Positions 13,088 through 20,009 of a stretch of 20,039 nucleotides of DNA are shown piece by piece (within the stretch, counting starts at the first letter, position 1; every line of letters starts with the position of its first letter). Below the pieces are notes generated by a model. The model was not told where the DNA came from, did no database searches, and saw only the letters and a program-made list of their open reading frames with translations. Source of the DNA: Candidatus Corynebacterium faecipullorum (GTDB lineage Bacteria; Actinomycetota; Actinomycetes; Mycobacteriales; Mycobacteriaceae); the NCBI GenBank assembly GCA_019114925.1, contig DXEO01000068.1, positions 1 through 20,039 on the forward strand. The letters run 5' to 3'. The translations under genes and the position numbers were made by a program.

Positions 13088-15637
13088 CTAGAGCCGCCGC
13101 GCTCCCAACTCCTGTGCGAGGAGCTCCATGGCGACTTCCGTGGCATTGCGGTGGTCCATCTCTCCGGCGTTCTGCGCGGCCTCCATCATCTCGCGTTCCT
13201 CATCCGCGCGGGTGTACTCCGGCTGCGGTGCGGGAGCTTGCTGAGGCGCAGGCTGTTGCGGCGCAGCAGGCGCTTGGCCTGCGCTTTCCGACGCCCCACC
13301 CATCCCCGCCGGCGGACCGTACTCCTCCGGCGGTGCTTCGAACTCACCCTCGTCCGGGCCCGGCTCCGGCGGCAGCGGAACGCCGTTGCCGAACTTGGGA
13401 ACCTTGGAAAATTCTTCATCCCTCTGGGCCGCTACTTGGCTCGCTTGCGCGATGCGTGATCGCCATTGGCTGCCACGGGCCTCTCTCTTTGGGGGCACTG
13501 CTGCCCCGCGCGGAGCAGTCTCCGGTCGCGCACCGGCCTCCTCGCGCACACTGTGCTGGGACTGGGGCTGATCCGTCGTCGTTTCAGACGACGGCTCTTG
13601 CTGCCCGATCCGACGTGGCGCGCCCCACGGGTCATCGCTAACGTTGCCGCGTTTCTTCGCTTCGGGCTCGCTGAAATTGTCGCCTCTTTCAGCTTCTGTT
13701 GCCTCCGCGGAAGCTGGAAGAGCTTCGGAAGAGAGCGAATCAGTAGCGTTGTCCGGAGTCTCCGGACTCTCTGCCTCCTCGTCGGGCTCAGTGGCCTCAC
13801 GTGGTGGTTGGTTGGGATTCCACTGGGTACGCTGAACTGGCTCAGCCACCGTGAAACCGTGAGCCTTCGGGTCGGTGCCGATGACACACGTGACCTTCAG
13901 GTTGCGGTTGAGCTCCTCCTGAAGGACGGTCACGATGACCTCGTTGGTGCCTGGCGAATTGATGCGTTCCGCCAGCGCGCCGGTGGTGTGCCCAAGAACC
14001 AAGGTCTCATCACGCACGCCGAGAACACGGGCCTCGGCGAGCATGATTTCAGCGACCTTGTTGCGACGGCCAATGGTGGCGCGCAGGTCCGACCACCGCC
14101 CGCGAATCTCCGCGGCTGGGTCCTGGGGCTGCTCGGGCTCAGGATGCTGGTCTTGCGGCTGTCCTTGAGCCTGTTCTTGCCGTTCTTGTTGTTCCGGCTG
14201 CGGCTCAGGCTGCGCTTCCGGCTGTGCAGGACGCTCCGGTGCCTGGGGCTGCGAGGCCTCGGGGGCTGGGGGCTGCTGCACCTGCTGGGCTGCTTCTTGA
14301 GCCCTTTCGGACTGCTGCGGTTGCTGCTGTGGTTGCTGCTGCTGGGTCTCTTGCTTTGCTGCCTGACGGCTGCGGCGCTGCGCGATGATAGCCGCAGCGG
14401 CAGCCGCGGGATCCTGGGCGCTGGCGACCGCAGATTGCTGGCGCTGCGCAGGCGCGGTGGGCTGCCCTGCGGGTGCCGAAGGCTGCGCTCCCGCACCTTG
14501 CGGGGCAGCGGTGGGCAGCTGACCGGCCGCTGCCGCTGCAGGAGCCGAGCCAACGATGAGGTGCGCACACAGAATTTCTAGAAGTAGCCGGGGGGACGTC
14601 GCACCCCGCAGGGAGGACACGCGCTCGTTGACGGTTTCCGCCAGGTAGGCCAGCTGCGGCCCAGAGAAACGCTGCGCCTGGGCAGTCAGCACTTCCCCGC
14701 GGTCAGTCGGCGCCGAGACCAAACCTTCCTCCAGCGCAGAGGGGACGGCCTGCAGGATCATCAAATCCCGCAAACGATCCAATAGGTCAATGGCAAACCG
14801 GCGTGGATCGTGGCCGGCCTCAATGACATCGTCGACAAGCCGGAAGAGCCCAGCCTTATCCTGGTTCGCCAGGGATTCAACCGTGTTATCCAGCAGGCCC
14901 ACGTCCGTGACACCCAGAAGCGGACGGGCCACATCGTAGGTCAGCCCATCGGGGCCCGCGCCCGCCAACAGCTGATCCAGAATGGACAAGGTATCGCGCG
15001 GCGAACCACCGCCGGCCTGGATGACCATGGGGTATACGGTGTCATCCACGTGGACGTTCTCCGAGGCCACGGTGCGCTCCAACAGCCCCTTCATCGCCGG
15101 CGGGGTTAGCAGGCGGAAGGGATAGTGGTGGGTACGCGAACGGATGGTGCCGATGATCTTCTCCGGCTCCGTCGTGGCGAAGATGAAGATCACGTGCTCC
15201 GGCGGCTCCTCCACCACCTTGAGCAAAGCATTCGCGCCCGAGGCGGAAATCATGTGGGCCTCATCGATGATGAAGATGCGGTAGCGCGACTCCGCCGGCG
15301 CGTAGTAGGCGCGGTCACGCAGCTCACGCATGTCCTCGACACCATTGTGAGAGGCGGCGTCAAGCTCCGTGACGTCGAGGTTGCCCGGCCCGCCAGGGGC
15401 CAGCGAGACGCAAGAGTCACACTGCCCGCACGGCGTTGACGTTGGCCCCTGCTCACAGTTCAGTGAGCGAGCCATGATGCGCGCGGACGACGTCTTTCCG
15501 CAGCCACGCGGGCCGGAAAAGAGGTACGCATGGTTAATGCGCCCCGCATCAAGGGCAGCGGATAAAGGCGTGGTGACCTGCTCTTGGCCTACCACTTCCG
15601 CGAAGGTTGCTGGACGATATTTCCGGTAAAGAGCCAC
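13088..15637 (-). CDS. dnaX: DNA polymerase III subunits gamma/tau
   Basis: Clamp-loader ATPase of the replisome. 849 residues. N-terminal AAA+ module: GPRGCGKTSS (Walker A, about 42-51), zinc cysteines 61, 70, 73 and 76, IFIIDEAHM (Walker B, Asp 125-Glu 126), FATTEPEKI (sensor 1) and SRTHHYPFR (arginine-finger region). The clamp-loader lid and collar follow to about residue 370. Then comes a roughly 130-residue Gln/Pro/Glu linker, a folded segment from IRGRWSDLRATIGRRNKV to VTCVIGTDPKA, and a long acidic/Pro-rich C-terminal region ending ELLAQELGARRL. I saw no slippery A-run like the E. coli frameshift site, so a single product is likely. GTG start with TACACT 8 bases ahead and no ribosome site, i.e. 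probably leaderless. ybaB and recR follow. Confidence 0.96.
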   Translation of the reverse strand: MALYRKYRPATFAEVVGQEQVTTPLSAALDAGRINHAYLFSGPRGCGKTSSARIMARSLNCEQGPTSTPCGQCDSCVSLAPGGPGNLDVTELDAASHNGVEDMRELRDRAYYAPAESRYRIFIIDEAHMISASGANALLKVVEEPPEHVIFIFATTEPEKIIGTIRSRTHHYPFRLLTPPAMKGLLERTVASENVHVDDTVYPMVIQAGGGSPRDTLSILDQLLAGAGPDGLTYDVARPLLGVTDVGLLDNTVESLANQDKAGLFRLVDDVIEAGHDPRRFAIDLLDRLRDLMILQAVPSALEEGLVSAPTDRGEVLTAQAQRFSGPQLAYLAETVNERVSSLRGATSPRLLLEILCAHLIVGSAPAAAAAGQLPTAAPQGAGAQPSAPAGQPTAPAQRQQSAVASAQDPAAAAAAIIAQRRSRQAAKQETQQQQPQQQPQQSERAQEAAQQVQQPPAPEASQPQAPERPAQPEAQPEPQPEQQERQEQAQGQPQDQHPEPEQPQDPAAEIRGRWSDLRATIGRRNKVAEIMLAEARVLGVRDETLVLGHTTGALAERINSPGTNEVIVTVLQEELNRNLKVTCVIGTDPKAHGFTVAEPVQRTQWNPNQPPREATEPDEEAESPETPDNATDSLSSEALPASAEATEAERGDNFSEPEAKKRGNVSDDPWGAPRRIGQQEPSSETTTDQPQSQHSVREEAGARPETAPRGAAVPPKREARGSQWRSRIAQASQVAAQRDEEFSKVPKFGNGVPLPPEPGPDEGEFEAPPEEYGPPAGMGGASESAGQAPAAPQQPAPQQAPAPQPEYTRADEEREMMEAAQNAGEMDHRNATEVAMELLAQELGARRL

Positions 15638-15645
15638 GGTTAGTC

Positions 15646-15651
15646 AGTGTA
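15646..15651 (-). promoter_or_regulatory. -10 box of dnaX, leaderless start
   Basis: On the minus strand TACACT ends 8 bases before the GTG start (15637), with GACTAACC between and no purine-rich ribosome site. The predicted transcript starts at or next to the GTG. Confidence 0.5.
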
Positions 15652-15669
15652 GCGTTTCATCCCGACACG

Positions 15670-16269
15670 TCACTCCGAGCGCTGCCAATCCAGCAGATCG
15701 ATACCTTGCTCCGCCACCGCCTGCTGTAGCGCCGGCACGCCTTCCTCAACAGCGTAGGCGTACTCGGCGTCGCTCAGCATGAGCAACTGACACACCAGCG
15801 TCAGGCGGCCCTCTTCCGCCACCTGCGGGGTCTGGCCGCCCCACAGGTACGGGGCAATGAGCATGCCGTGGCGCACGTTCAAGTGAGCGAAGCGCTCATC
15901 GTCTTCGGCAAAGAGCTTGGGCAAGAGCAGGCCCGGTTGCGCGGGCAATAAGCCTGCGGCTTCCGTAAGTAACGCTGCCGCAGCGCACACCGCGGCAGCC
16001 ACCTCCGCCTGCCCGGTGCGGGCGACGGTGAGGAGCTCACAGCGCACGTCGATGCCTTGCTCGGCGTGCGCTAGCCCGGTGTCGACGGCGGCAAACTCAC
16101 ACGTGACGGCGAGGGACTGATCCCCCTCCAGCGAGGCTAAACCCAAGCGCTGCCCCTCGACATTCTTAAACGCTAGGTCAGCGGGAATGATCTGGTCGAG
16201 CCAGTAGGCCGTCTCGTCAGAGTTGATTGCCTTATGCCCCCAGCTTCTCCAGTGCGGCGAGCAGCACAC
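15670..16269 (-). CDS. SUFU-like domain protein
   Basis: 199 residues by the longest in-frame start. The middle and end resemble the bacterial suppressor-of-fused (SUFU) domain: RCELLTVARTGQAEVAAAVCAAA, then LLPAQPGLLLPKLF, HLNVRHGMLIAPYLW, and the closing LVCQLLMLSDAEYAYAVEEG with LLDWQRSE. The last part matches the family pattern of a 'TdaE' helix followed by a final Asp-x-Arg-like end. Bacterial SUFU proteins have no firm general function; several occur as immunity-type or accessory proteins. The only usable start I found is GTG 16269, which overlaps the end of aspT by 38 bases. The family-like sequence begins just after the aspT stop, so the true start is uncertain. Probably co-translated with aspT; dnaX follows 32 bases further on. 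Confidence 0.6.
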   Translation of the reverse strand: MCCSPHWRSWGHKAINSDETAYWLDQIIPADLAFKNVEGQRLGLASLEGDQSLAVTCEFAAVDTGLAHAEQGIDVRCELLTVARTGQAEVAAAVCAAAALLTEAAGLLPAQPGLLLPKLFAEDDERFAHLNVRHGMLIAPYLWGGQTPQVAEEGRLTLVCQLLMLSDAEYAYAVEEGVPALQQAVAEQGIDLLDWQRSE

Positions 16270-17503
16270 AGGTGGCCACGCCGTCCATAGCTGCCTCGAC
16301 TTCTTCCTGCGGCGGCAGGGACGGAGCCAAGCGAATGTTGTGGTCGTTCTCGTCCTTGCCGTAGGGGAAGGCCGAGCCGGCCTTGGTCAGGAGAATGCCG
16401 GCATCACGGGCCAGCTCCCACACGCGGGTCGCGGTGCCCTCCATCACGTTGAGGGAGATGAAGTAGCCGCCCTCCGGGTGGGTCCAATCAGCGATTTCGT
16501 GATGGGTGAGGTTCTTATCCAGGATGCGCAGAACCGCTTCGAACTTCGGCGCCAGCAGCGCAGCGTGGCGGCGCATGATTGCACGCACGCCCTCGGCGGA
16601 ACCAAAGAATTCATAGTGCGCAAGCTGGTTGATCTTGTTCGGGCCGATGCCGCGGATACCGGCGTGTTCCAGGTACCACTTGAGGTTGTCCGCGGAGGAA
16701 CCGAAGAAGCTCACACCGGAACCGGCGAAGGTGATCTTCGATGACGAGGACATAGCCCAGAAGCGGTCCGGGTTTCCTTCCTGTTCCGCGATTTCCAGAA
16801 TCGGCAGAACCTCCGGGAAGTCCTCGGTCAGCGTGTGCACGGCATAAGCGTTGTCCCACACGATGCGGAAGTCCGGCGCACCAGTCTCCATCGCGGCAAG
16901 GCGGCGGGTCTTTTCTTCCGAAATGACGGCACCCGTTGGGTTGGAGAACATCGGCACTACCCACATGCCCTTCACCTGCGGGTCCTTGGCCAGCTCCTCG
17001 ACTGCTTCAATGTCCGGGCCGTCTTCTTCCATCGGCACCGAAATCAGCTCGAAGCCGAAGGACTCCGTGATGGCGAAGTGGCGGTCATATCCCGGGGTGG
17101 GGCAGATCCACTTGATGGTCTCTTCCTTGGACCACGGCTTCTCAGAGCTGTTGGTGCCAAAGGTGTAGGCCCACAGGATGAGGTCATACATGATGTTCAG
17201 GGAGGAAGAGTCCGCCGCGATGAGGAGCTCTGGGTCCATGTTGGTGAGCTTGCCCCACAGTTCACGCAGCTCCTTGATGCCCTTCTGGTTGCCGTAGTTG
17301 CGCAGGTCATTGCCTGCGGCATCGGTGTAGTGGCCGCGGCCCGGCAGAACGAGCAGATCGTTGGACAGATCAAGCTGGGCCTTGGACGGCTTTCCTCGGG
17401 TCAAGTCAAGATCCAAACCCTCAGCCTTGAGGGCCTCATAGTCCTTGCGCACCTGCGCGGCGAGCTCAGCAAGCTCGGACTTTTCAAGATTAAGAAGAGA
17501 CAT
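16232..17503 (-). CDS. aspT: Aspartate aminotransferase AspT (class I fold, actinobacterial 1c type)
   Basis: PLP enzyme interconverting aspartate and 2-oxoglutarate with oxaloacetate and glutamate. It feeds aspartate to LysC encoded 14 kb away. 423 residues. DLTRGKPSKAQLDLS (about 33-47) and NYGNQKGIKELRELW are family signatures. FSNPTGAVIS (Asn 188) and WDNAYAVHTL (Asp 217, Tyr 220) bind the cofactor, and Lys 256 in SSSSKITFAG forms the Schiff base. NIRLAPSLPP near the end carries the substrate-binding Arg. It matches the AspT described in C. glutamicum rather than the E. coli AspC type. ATG 17503 was chosen over 17545 because GGAAGGAAG precedes it. The 3' end overlaps the SUFU-like gene. 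Confidence 0.94.
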   Translation of the reverse strand: MSLLNLEKSELAELAAQVRKDYEALKAEGLDLDLTRGKPSKAQLDLSNDLLVLPGRGHYTDAAGNDLRNYGNQKGIKELRELWGKLTNMDPELLIAADSSSLNIMYDLILWAYTFGTNSSEKPWSKEETIKWICPTPGYDRHFAITESFGFELISVPMEEDGPDIEAVEELAKDPQVKGMWVVPMFSNPTGAVISEEKTRRLAAMETGAPDFRIVWDNAYAVHTLTEDFPEVLPILEIAEQEGNPDRFWAMSSSSKITFAGSGVSFFGSSADNLKWYLEHAGIRGIGPNKINQLAHYEFFGSAEGVRAIMRRHAALLAPKFEAVLRILDKNLTHHEIADWTHPEGGYFISLNVMEGTATRVWELARDAGILLTKAGSAFPYGKDENDHNIRLAPSLPPQEEVEAAMDGVATCVLLAALEKLGA

Positions 17504-17585
17504 CCGTCTTCCTTCCGGGACGTAGTGCGGACATATGGCAACCATACTAACGCCCCGTCACATCCCCCGTATGAAAGCACACAAA

Positions 17586-17591
17586 TAAAAA
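17586..17591 (-). terminator. T-tract ending the SRP RNA
   Basis: On the minus strand the closing GGGGTCCCC of the SRP RNA runs into TTTTTATTTG. The RNA's own terminal stem plus the T-run can act as an intrinsic terminator, separating it from aspT 83 bases on. Confidence 0.6.
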
Positions 17592-17681
17592 GGGGACCCC
17601 GCGCACCCGCCAGAGCCTCCTGACCCTTGCTGCATTCCTGCCCTGGGGGAGTTCAGAGGATGGACGCCACGCGGAATCCTG
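17592..17681 (-). ncRNA. ffs: Small signal recognition particle RNA (4.5S type)
   Basis: The minus strand shows the conserved SRP core: CCAGGGCAGGAATGCAGC followed by AAGGGTC, containing the GGAA tetraloop and the GCAG internal-loop side bound by Ffh. The flanking arms pair: GGATTCCGCG (17670-17679) with CGCGGGGTCC (17594-17603), 10 pairs including G-U. The length of about 90 is normal for the small bacterial form. It guides membrane and secreted proteins to the translocon. The 5' end is placed by pairing and may be off by a few bases. Confidence 0.88.
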
Positions 17682-17794
17682 TGGTCTAGCCTAGCGCGCC
17701 TTGCGTGCCGACGCCAAACCGCTCCCCCACCTTCAGGCGCACCCCTTACTTCGGGCCCCTAAATGCTCAAGTTCTTCGCGCTGACCTGGCGATT

Positions 17795-17822
17795 TTGCTT
17801 CATTAGGGGGCTCATGTAATGT
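17795..17822 (+). promoter_or_regulatory. Promoter of tRNA-Ser
   Basis: TTGCTT (17795-17800), a 16-base spacer and TAATGT (17817-17822) with an upstream TG. The box ends 8 bases before the first base of the mature tRNA. Confidence 0.45.
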
Positions 17823-17830
17823 TTCTCAGC

Positions 17831-17919
17831 GGAGGATTCGACTAGCGGCCTATGTCACACGCCTGGAACGCGTGCGGGAGTCACATCCCTCAGGGGTTCA
17901 AATCCCCTATCCTCCGCCA
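17831..17919 (+). tRNA. tRNA-Ser, anticodon GGA
   Basis: Acceptor arm GGAGGAT (17831-17837) pairs with ATCCTCC (17909-17915), then G and an encoded CCA. The anticodon stem CACGC/GCGTG encloses the loop CTGGAAC, with anticodon GGA at 17865-17867. A long variable arm follows (class II, as in Ser tRNAs), then the T-arm with GGTTCAAATCC. Reads UCC and UCU. Confidence 0.95.
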
Positions 17920-17922
17920 CTG

Positions 17923-17970
17923 GGAAGTCCCCTGGATGTCATCATCCAGGGGACTTCCTCTTTAATTTTT
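17923..17970 (+). terminator. Strong intrinsic terminator after tRNA-Ser
   Basis: Perfect 16-base-pair stem GGAAGTCCCCTGGATG / CATCCAGGGGACTTCC (17923-17938 and 17943-17958), loop TCAT, followed by TCTTTAATTTTT. It starts 3 bases after the tRNA. Confidence 0.92.
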
Positions 17971-18028
17971 AGGTCGGGGTGAATTCTGAATTCTCAGAAG
18001 CCGATCTCTTCGAAGCAGCAAACTGATT

Positions 18029-18403
18029 TCACCACGTATAGAACTCCAGAATATTTCCGTCTGGATCCGAAACGTAGGCGGAATAAGAACCCCATGGCAT
18101 TTTCTTGGGTGAGGCAGAAGCCTCGCGATAGGAATCTGGAAGTTGACTCCAGTCCTCGTCGACATCCTCGACAGAAAATTGGATTACTGCTCCGCCGGGG
18201 GCTGCCGGACTAGCGTTAGTAGCTGAGGCAAAATCTGAAGAATCGAATACGCCAATTACGCTGTCATCAAACGACACTTCAAAATATCCTTCTTCAGCAG
18301 ACAACGGCTTTACTACAGAGTTTGGAAGTCGATGGTAGAACTCCCATGAGGCTTCGATATTGCGGGTCAAGGTTGCCAAATGATCGAATCGCATGATTGG
18401 CAT
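18029..18403 (-). CDS. Glyoxalase/bleomycin-resistance-fold (VOC) protein
   Basis: 124 residues with the paired beta-alpha-beta modules of the VOC superfamily. Residues 5-21 (RFDHLATLTRNIEASWE) carry the first metal-ligand position His 8, GYFEVSFDDSVIGVF the end of module one, and VIQFSVEDVDEDW module two. The end SDPDGNILEFYTW carries the last ligand Glu 120. The second-module His common in metal enzymes is a Gln here, so metal catalysis is uncertain; antibiotic or electrophile binding is possible. The substrate is unknown. The start is ATG 18403 (AAAGG only 2 bases upstream) or the next ATG at 18394, which is better spaced. The DNA is much lower in G+C than its neighbours (24 of 60 bases in 18241-18300), suggesting acquisition from elsewhere. 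Confidence 0.75.
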   Translation of the reverse strand: MPIMRFDHLATLTRNIEASWEFYHRLPNSVVKPLSAEEGYFEVSFDDSVIGVFDSSDFASATNASPAAPGGAVIQFSVEDVDEDWSQLPDSYREASASPKKMPWGSYSAYVSDPDGNILEFYTW

Positions 18404-18662
18404 AACCTTTCTCGCTGGGCCAAAGATTTGTTGCGATTATTCCAAATCCCCTTTGCACGTGTGCGGTTTTAGAAATCGAGGCTATTGGATTCTTCATGCG
18501 ATGACTTGAAGCCTTCAAGCAAAGGAACCAAAGTAAAGGAACCATTTGCGGGACTCCAAACGGAAAACCCCAGGTGGTTACATGCAACACTTCGCATAAG
18601 GTTTCAGTACTTTGGTTTCTTTGCAGCCCGGCTGCCAGCCGTGCAATCCAAACTACACGCTG
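18404..18662. other. Low-GC intergenic stretch without a gene
   Basis: No convincing coding frame. It continues the lower G+C of the VOC gene until about 18620. A direct repeat AAAGGAACCA occurs at 18521-18530 and 18535-18544, and a small hairpin CTTGAA-GCC-TTCAAG at 18505-18519. The right side returns to host-like G+C just before the next gene's stop. Confidence 0.5.
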
Positions 18663-18998
18663 TTAATCGAACGCGGGGGCCTCGAAGCCATCTTCCTTGA
18701 GCCACTCCACGTGCGGAGGGGTGTTCATGCCCCACTCGGTGCGGGCAAACAGGAAGGCCTCCCCCACCTCGGCCTCCGTGTAGCCACCATCGCGCAGGTA
18801 CTGGCGGAAACCGTTGGGCCCCGGTTCTTTGATCCACAGCCACACGTAGTCATCCAGCGTGCTATCCCCCAGGATGTCCTCCATGCCCGCCGGCAGCAGC
18901 TCACGCCCGGCGCGGACGCGCTCCTCCAGGTCCTCCTCGAAGAAGTCATAGAGGTAGTTCAGGCCGTCTTCCAGATGGGCGTACTCAAAGGCTTCCAT
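18663..18998 (-). CDS. Small acidic protein of unknown function
   Basis: 111 residues starting MEAFEYAHLEDGLNYLYDFF, rich in Glu and Asp and predicted mostly helical. It ends VEWLKEDGFEAPAFD. I do not recognise the family. The codon pattern and G+C match the neighbouring core genes, and the start has CGGAG 5-6 bases upstream, so it is probably real. The frame also offers an ATG at 19028 that would overlap gluQ by 19 bases; 18998 has the better ribosome site and follows the gluQ stop by 11 bases. It is likely co-transcribed with gluQ. No membrane segment or signal peptide is visible. Confidence 0.72.
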   Translation of the reverse strand: MEAFEYAHLEDGLNYLYDFFEEDLEERVRAGRELLPAGMEDILGDSTLDDYVWLWIKEPGPNGFRQYLRDGGYTEAEVGEAFLFARTEWGMNTPPHVEWLKEDGFEAPAFD

Positions 18999-19009
18999 GC
19001 TGCTCCGTT

Positions 19010-19951
19010 CTACACCGTTCCATCCCATACAAAGGGCTCCCGTGAAAGCTTATCGGGGATAAAGCGTTCGAGGAGGTCCGCTGCGGTGCTAATCCCTTCG
19101 GCGTCATAGCCCAGCGATCGGGCGAGCAGGCGGATCACATCGCTCACTTCTCTCCCCGGCTCGGCGAGTAGCTGGCGCAGAGTCACCGCCCCATCGCGCT
19201 TGGACAGGCGGACGTTGTCCGAATTCAGCACGAGCGGGACGTGGACAAACTCCGGCTCCGGATAGCCCAGCTTGTGCGCGAGATATGCCTGGCGCGGGGC
19301 GGAAGACAGCAAGTCATCACCGCGCACGATCTGATCCACGCCTTGGAAGGCATCGTCAACAACAACCGCCAGGTTATAGGCCCAATCCATGCCCTGGCTC
19401 GGATCCGCCGGGGGTTGCCCGCCGCGACGCAGGATAAAGTCATCCACCTCCCCGGTGTACTCGCCGGCGAGGGCATCGTGGATGGTGAAGGAGGAGACGT
19501 CAGCAAGCAAGCGTATGGCGGGCACGCGGTTCTGGGCGGCGAGCTCGGCGCGTTTGGCGGCCCGTTCATCGTCGCTAAGCGCACGGCACGTCCCCGGATA
19601 CTGCCCAGGGATAGCATGCGGCGCACGGGAAGCTTCCTGAATATCTTTGCGCGAGCAGTAGCACTCAAAGGTAGGCAGCTGCGCCAGCGCCTCCTCATAA
19701 GCCGCATAGCGATCCTGCTGGCAAATAACGTCCCCATCCCAGTCCAAGCCGAGCACGTCAAGGTCCTCCAACTGGCGCTGTGCCGACTCCCGGGAGGAGC
19801 GCTGCGTGTCAATGTCTTCCACGCGCACTATGAAACGGCGCCCACTGCTTCGGGCGTAGAGCCAAGCCAGCAACGCCGTGCGCAGGTTACCCAGATGCAA
19901 ATCGCCGGACGGGCTCGGGGCGTAGCGCCCAGCGGGGCTGAGAAAATCCAT
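19010..19951 (-). CDS. gluQ: Glutamyl-queuosine tRNA(Asp) synthetase
   Basis: Paralogue of the catalytic half of glutamyl-tRNA synthetase that attaches glutamate to queuosine in the anticodon of tRNA-Asp. 313 residues. GRYAPSPSGDLHLGNLRTALLAW (split about 8-30) is the HIGH-type motif. Zinc ligands Cys 97, Cys 99, Tyr 118 and Cys 122 lie in FECYCSRKD...QYPGTCRAL, IVRGDDLLSSAPRQAYL follows, and the KMSKS counterpart is RLSKRDG. No anticodon-binding domain is present, as expected. I chose ATG 19951, not ATG 20011, because the longer reading runs through a TAGACT box and into the divergent gene. TAGACT (19959-19964) is 7 bases before the ATG with no ribosome site, so the mRNA is probably leaderless. 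Confidence 0.92.
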   Translation of the reverse strand: MDFLSPAGRYAPSPSGDLHLGNLRTALLAWLYARSSGRRFIVRVEDIDTQRSSRESAQRQLEDLDVLGLDWDGDVICQQDRYAAYEEALAQLPTFECYCSRKDIQEASRAPHAIPGQYPGTCRALSDDERAAKRAELAAQNRVPAIRLLADVSSFTIHDALAGEYTGEVDDFILRRGGQPPADPSQGMDWAYNLAVVVDDAFQGVDQIVRGDDLLSSAPRQAYLAHKLGYPEPEFVHVPLVLNSDNVRLSKRDGAVTLRQLLAEPGREVSDVIRLLARSLGYDAEGISTAADLLERFIPDKLSREPFVWDGTV

Positions 19952-19958
19952 GGCAACC

Positions 19959-20002
19959 AGTCTACGAGGAGTCCCGCGCGCGTCGGAGTCCTCTACTAGA
20001 AT
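19959..20002. promoter_or_regulatory. Back-to-back promoters between gluQ and the divergent gene
   Basis: TAGACT on the minus strand (19959-19964) is 7 bases before the gluQ ATG, and TAGAAT on the plus strand (19997-20002) is 7 bases before ATG 20010. The two starts are only 58 bases apart, so each promoter's upstream region overlaps the other's. Confidence 0.5.
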
Positions 20003-20009
20003 CTCCACC

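Noticed and set aside
14200..14400. Repeat array or CRISPR-like pattern
   Set aside because: The repetition is codon-level (CAG/CAA/CCG) low complexity within dnaX; no regular repeat-spacer unit.
13466..14581. 371-codon frame opposite dnaX, Leu-rich
   Set aside because: It is the complement of the Gln/Pro-rich dnaX linker, which forces Leu/Trp/Gly repeats; no start context.
13088..15637. Programmed frameshift producing a short gamma subunit
   Set aside because: No A-rich slippery heptamer after the ATPase region; the frame is continuous.
18294..18590. 98-codon minus-strand frame upstream of the VOC gene
   Set aside because: Overlaps the VOC start in another frame, has no ribosome site and no protein-like pattern.
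17890..18660. Attachment-site duplication of the tRNA-Ser 3' end
   Set aside because: I looked for a second copy of the T-arm/acceptor sequence in the low-GC segment and saw none; no integrase gene either.
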